Source of the DNA: Nocardioides oleivorans | GTDB taxonomy: Bacteria > Actinomycetota > Actinomycetes > Propionibacteriales > Nocardioidaceae | DNA: 64,000 bases | Direction: 5' to 3' | Assembly: GCF_004137255.1 (NCBI RefSeq) | Contig: NZ_SDWT01000001.1 | Coordinates: 186,001-250,000 of the forward strand | Shown here: positions 62,668 to 64,000 of the stretch, piece after piece | Numbering within the stretch: the stretch's first letter is position 1 | Layout: each line of letters starts with the position of its first letter | The notes under the pieces: generated by a model | The model's database searches: none | Told to the model about the DNA's origin: nothing | What the model saw: the letters and a program-made list of their open reading frames with translations, nothing else | Made by a program: the position numbers and the translations under genes

Positions 62668-63300
62668 GTGCCCAGCAAGCGTGCGCTCATCGTCGTCGAC
62701 GTCCAGAACGAGTACTTCGACGGCGTGCTGCAGATCCAGCACCCCGACCGCGACGAGACCTTGGCGAACGTCGTGCGTGCCATCGACGTCGCCGACGACC
62801 AGGGCATCCCGGTCGTGCTGGTGCAGCACGAGCTGCCCGAGGGCGCACCGATCTTCGCCGCCGGCTCGCACAGCTGGACCGTCCACCCCGACGTCGAGTC
62901 GCGCGCGACCGAGGCGTGGAAGCGGGTCACGAAGGAGAGCTCGAGCGTCTTCGCCGGCACCGACCTCGCCGCGTGGCTCGCGGAGCAGGGCGTCGACACC
63001 ATCTCGCTCGTGGGCTACATGACCAACAACTGCGACATCGCCACGGCCGTCTCGGCCGAGGAGCTCGGCCTGGAGGCGGAGGTCCTCTCCGACGCGACCG
63101 GCGCCATCCACCTCGCCAACGAGGCCGGCAAGGTCTCGGCCGAGCAGCTCCACGACGTGCTGATGGTGCTGCTGCACTCCAACTTCGCAGCCGTCGCCAC
63201 CACCGACGCGTGGATCACCGCCGCGAGCGCCGGCGACCCGCTGCCCAAGAGCGACCTCGGCACCTCCGCCACCGCGGGGCGCTCCGTCTTCGCAGGCTGA
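62668..63300 (+). CDS. isochorismatase-family cysteine hydrolase
   Basis: A 210-residue cysteine hydrolase: Asp in ALIVVDVQNEYFDG (near residue 11), Lys in SSSVFAGTDL context after AWKRVTKES, and the nucleophilic Cys in VGYMTNNCDIATAVSAEEL (near 119). The NNC triad surroundings differ from the VCV of the gene at 1126, so the two are distant paralogues. The start is GTG at 62668 with an AGGAGAAG box. Substrate unknown. It converges on the F420-NADP reductase-like gene. Confidence 0.86.
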   Translation: MPSKRALIVVDVQNEYFDGVLQIQHPDRDETLANVVRAIDVADDQGIPVVLVQHELPEGAPIFAAGSHSWTVHPDVESRATEAWKRVTKESSSVFAGTDLAAWLAEQGVDTISLVGYMTNNCDIATAVSAEELGLEAEVLSDATGAIHLANEAGKVSAEQLHDVLMVLLHSNFAAVATTDAWITAASAGDPLPKSDLGTSATAGRSVFAG

Positions 63301-63315
63301 GTCCGGGGCGCCGGC

Positions 63316-64000
63316 TCACATGTCGCGGTAGCGGACGGCCTGTCCCAGGAGGGTCGCGAGGTCCTCGGCGGTCGCCTGCCGGGTGCCGGTGGCGAAGTCC
63401 TCGGCGTCGGGCTGCGCGTAGGGGGCGACGTACGCCGCGGTGTCCCGCTGGTAGCGCCAGCCCTCGGCGAGCGGGCCGACGTCGTGGGCGTCGTAGCCGA
63501 TCGAGTCGAGGAACCGCGTCACCTCCGCCTTGGCCTCCGCGTCGTCGCCTGCGATCGCGAGCGCGGAACGCCCGGGGTCTCCGTGCGGGCGGGCGAGCGT
63601 GGCCAGGTGTGCGAAGAAGATGTTGTTGAACGTCTTCACGACGTGCGACCCGGGCAGGTGCGCCTGGAGCAGCTCGGAGGTCGTGGTCGACTCGTCGTCG
63701 AGCTCGGCGATCCGGCCGTCGCGGTCGGGGTAGTAGTTGTCGGTGTCGATGACGGTCTTGCCCCGCAGGGGCTCCACGGGCACGTCACGGTAGGCCTTGA
63801 GCGGGACCGTCACGACGACGATGTCCCCGGCCTCGGCCGCCTCCGCCGCCGTGGCGGCGCGGGCTCCGTCGCCGAGCTCCGCGACGAGGTCGGCGAGGGT
63901 CTCGGGACCCCTGCTGTTGGAGAGCACCACGTCGTGGCCGCCGGCGAGGGCGAGGCGAGCGACGGTGCTGCCGATGTGTCCGCTTCCGATGAGTCCGATG
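63316..64000 (-). CDS. F420-NADP oxidoreductase-like NAD(P)-binding protein, 5' end outside the window
   Basis: At least 228 residues, beginning beyond the right edge: IGLIGSGHIGSTVARLALAG opens the Rossmann fold, then LSNSRGPETLADLV, VVVTVPLKAYRDVP and DTDNYYPDRDGRI follow, and the C-terminal part contains VKTFNNIFFAHL. This is the pattern of NADP oxidoreductase, coenzyme F420-dependent proteins. Members move hydride between NADP and F420 or act as related dehydrogenases; F420 use here is supported by fbiA/fbiB in the same genome but not proven. Confidence 0.85.
   Translation of the reverse strand, partial: IGLIGSGHIGSTVARLALAGGHDVVLSNSRGPETLADLVAELGDGARAATAAEAAEAGDIVVVTVPLKAYRDVPVEPLRGKTVIDTDNYYPDRDGRIAELDDESTTTSELLQAHLPGSHVVKTFNNIFFAHLATLARPHGDPGRSALAIAGDDAEAKAEVTRFLDSIGYDAHDVGPLAEGWRYQRDTAAYVAPYAQPDAEDFATGTRQATAEDLATLLGQAVRYRDM

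Overview
The window is high-GC DNA (roughly 70 percent G+C by eye) with dense, translationally coupled genes. It reads as a chromosomal segment of an actinobacterium, most likely Nocardioides or another Nocardioidaceae. The evidence is a WhiB2-type regulator beside a split F420 gene pair (fbiA/fbiB), DUF3499, DUF5719, DUF3105 and TIGR03089 genes, a DUF222-HNH (13E12-type) gene, a galactofuran locus with UDP-galactopyranose mutase, and short intergenic repeats of a type I associate with Nocardioides. No rRNA, tRNA, CRISPR array, transposase or phage gene was seen.

Layout. 1-6.5 kb holds mixed small enzymes (DUF808, two GNATs, a cysteine hydrolase, VOC, NTF2-like, short prenyl transferase) and a DUF222-HNH gene preceded by a repeat array. 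6.6-17 kb is the conserved actinobacterial block: SIS protein, Trm112-like, DUF3499 / zincin-like protein, DUF5719, a giant GT2-membrane glycosyltransferase, whiB2 / fbiA-fbiB, DUF3105, TIGR03089. 17-31 kb is a cell-envelope region: a secreted PGRP-type amidase with FG-GAP repeats, a Wzm/Wzt-type ABC exporter coupled to a GlfT2-like polymerase and Glf mutase, two more GT2 enzymes, and two LCP (LytR-CpsA-Psr) ligases around a GNAT/thioesterase pair. 31-36.4 kb holds a PadR/DUF1707 pair and a copper-type block (His/Met-rich membrane protein, YcnI, CopC-CopD fusion, lipoprotein).

36.4-59 kb is the accessory highlight. It is a catabolic island made of a TetR regulator, two long minus-strand CoA-chemistry operons (SDR, acyl-CoA dehydrogenase, split biotin-dependent carboxylase, CaiB CoA-transferase, two thiolase-DUF35 pairs, MBL-fold hydrolase, MaoC hydratase, acetoacetyl-CoA synthetase-like ligase, thiolase, SDR) and a plus-strand module (ThDP enzyme, SsuABC/TauABC-like importer, GlcD-type FAD oxidase). 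A shared palindrome CAACA-N3-TGTTG lies at the TetR promoter, at the ThDP-enzyme promoter and at the ABC importer promoter. Related sites overlap the two operon promoters. This suggests one TetR-controlled regulon. Three of its enzymes (the HMGL-type carboxyltransferase, the acyl-CoA dehydrogenase and one thiolase) lack residues normally essential in their families, so the pathway may run unusual chemistry. The substrate cannot be read from the sequence.

59-64 kb holds a LysR/YeiH divergent pair, a frameshifted secreted beta-trefoil-like gene, a dienelactone-hydrolase-like gene, a second cysteine hydrolase and the edge of an F420-NADP reductase-like gene.
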